NCBI GenBank assembly: GCA_019751475.1
Contig: JAIENH010000557.1
Span: 1 to 6,780 of the forward strand
Source of the DNA: Cyclobacteriaceae bacterium
GTDB lineage: Bacteria > Bacteroidota > Bacteroidia > Cytophagales > Cyclobacteriaceae
DNA length: 6,780 nucleotides
Direction: 5' to 3'
Part shown: positions 6,525 to 6,780 of the stretch, in pieces
Layout: every line of letters starts with the position of its first letter
Position numbering within the stretch: the first letter of the stretch is position 1
Notes under the pieces: model-generated
What the model was told of the DNA's origin: nothing
Database searches by the model: none
What the model saw: the letters and a program-made list of their open reading frames with translations, nothing else
Translations under genes and position numbers: made by a program

Positions 6525-6780
6525 TTAACTTTCAGCATTAGAAATGGATCGGGCAGGAATACCGGCAATGAGGCTATTGTCAGGGAAACTTTTATTCACA
6601 AGGCTATGGGCACCCACAACAGTATTATTACCTAGCTCCACCCCCATCAATACAGTAGATTTAAGTCCAAGCCAAACATTTTTCCCTAGCACAATTTTAC
6701 CTGTTTCATAACCAGCATCGCGAAGTCGGTCCTTGTTGAAGTTGTTAAAGATCAGGTTCTTTTCAACGATCTGATCCTTA
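6525..6780 (-). CDS. Hexapeptide-repeat (left-handed beta-helix) acyltransferase, C-terminal part
   Basis: The gene enters from the right edge of the window and ends with TAA at 6525-6527, leaving 84 visible residues that begin [15 protein letters not shown]; the start lies outside. The visible part contains hexapeptide-type turns ([31 protein letters not shown]) followed by the [11 protein letters not shown] ending typical of bacterial O- or N-acetyltransferases that modify sugars, such as serine acetyltransferase-fold and colanic-acid-type enzymes. The catalytic histidine expected upstream is not in view. These proteins are cytoplasmic trimers that use acetyl-CoA. Placed before three glycosyltransferases, it most likely acetylates a glycan sugar or precursor. 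Frame continuity is clean to the edge. Substrate and exact family remain undetermined. Confidence 0.85.
   Translation of the reverse strand, partial: KDQIVEKNLIFNNFNKDRLRDAGYETGKIVLGKNVWLGLKSTVLMGVELGNNTVVGAHSLVNKSFPDNSLIAGIPARSISNAES

Noticed and set aside
1..6780. New defence system, CRISPR array or mobile element
   Set aside because: No nuclease, helicase, transposase, integrase, direct-repeat array or terminal inverted repeat was found; the genes fit a surface-glycan locus.

Overview
The window looks like an accessory polysaccharide-biosynthesis locus from a member of the Bacteroidota, probably Cytophagales-like. The reasons are moderate A+T content, AT-rich gene starts without Shine-Dalgarno sequences, and a large secreted protein rich in PKD domains with a beta-propeller-like N-terminal part, a design typical of that phylum. 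The taxonomic call is inference; there is no rRNA or other marker here.

Every convincing gene lies on the minus strand, so transcription runs from position 6780 towards 1. In that order the genes are: the C-terminal end of a hexapeptide-repeat (left-handed beta-helix) acyltransferase (6525-6780, cut by the window edge); a GT4-like glycosyltransferase (5321-6436); a GT2 glycosyltransferase that appears to start at TTG (4392-5297); a second, divergent GT-B/GT4-like glycosyltransferase (3174-4391) whose ATG directly follows the previous TAA; an NAD-dependent sugar epimerase/dehydratase (2214-3134); and a large exported PKD protein (1-2196, cut by the window edge, 732 residues visible) with a GTG start 17 nt after the epimerase stop.

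The gaps between the genes, going downstream, are 88, 23, 0, 39 and 17 nt. No strong terminator is visible in any of them, so one polycistronic unit is plausible. The epimerase would supply a modified nucleotide sugar, three glycosyltransferases would assemble an oligosaccharide on the cytoplasmic side of the inner membrane, and the acyltransferase would decorate a sugar or precursor. The last gene encodes an envelope or secreted protein. Its presence directly behind the glycan genes is the most interesting point of the layout, along with five regularly spaced propeller-like blades of about 50 residues.

I see no RNA gene, CRISPR array, insertion sequence, attachment site or replication origin, and no clear evidence of a wholly new system. 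The more unusual points are the uncharacterised blade repeat, the non-ATG starts, and the coupling of a PKD exoprotein to glycan genes.
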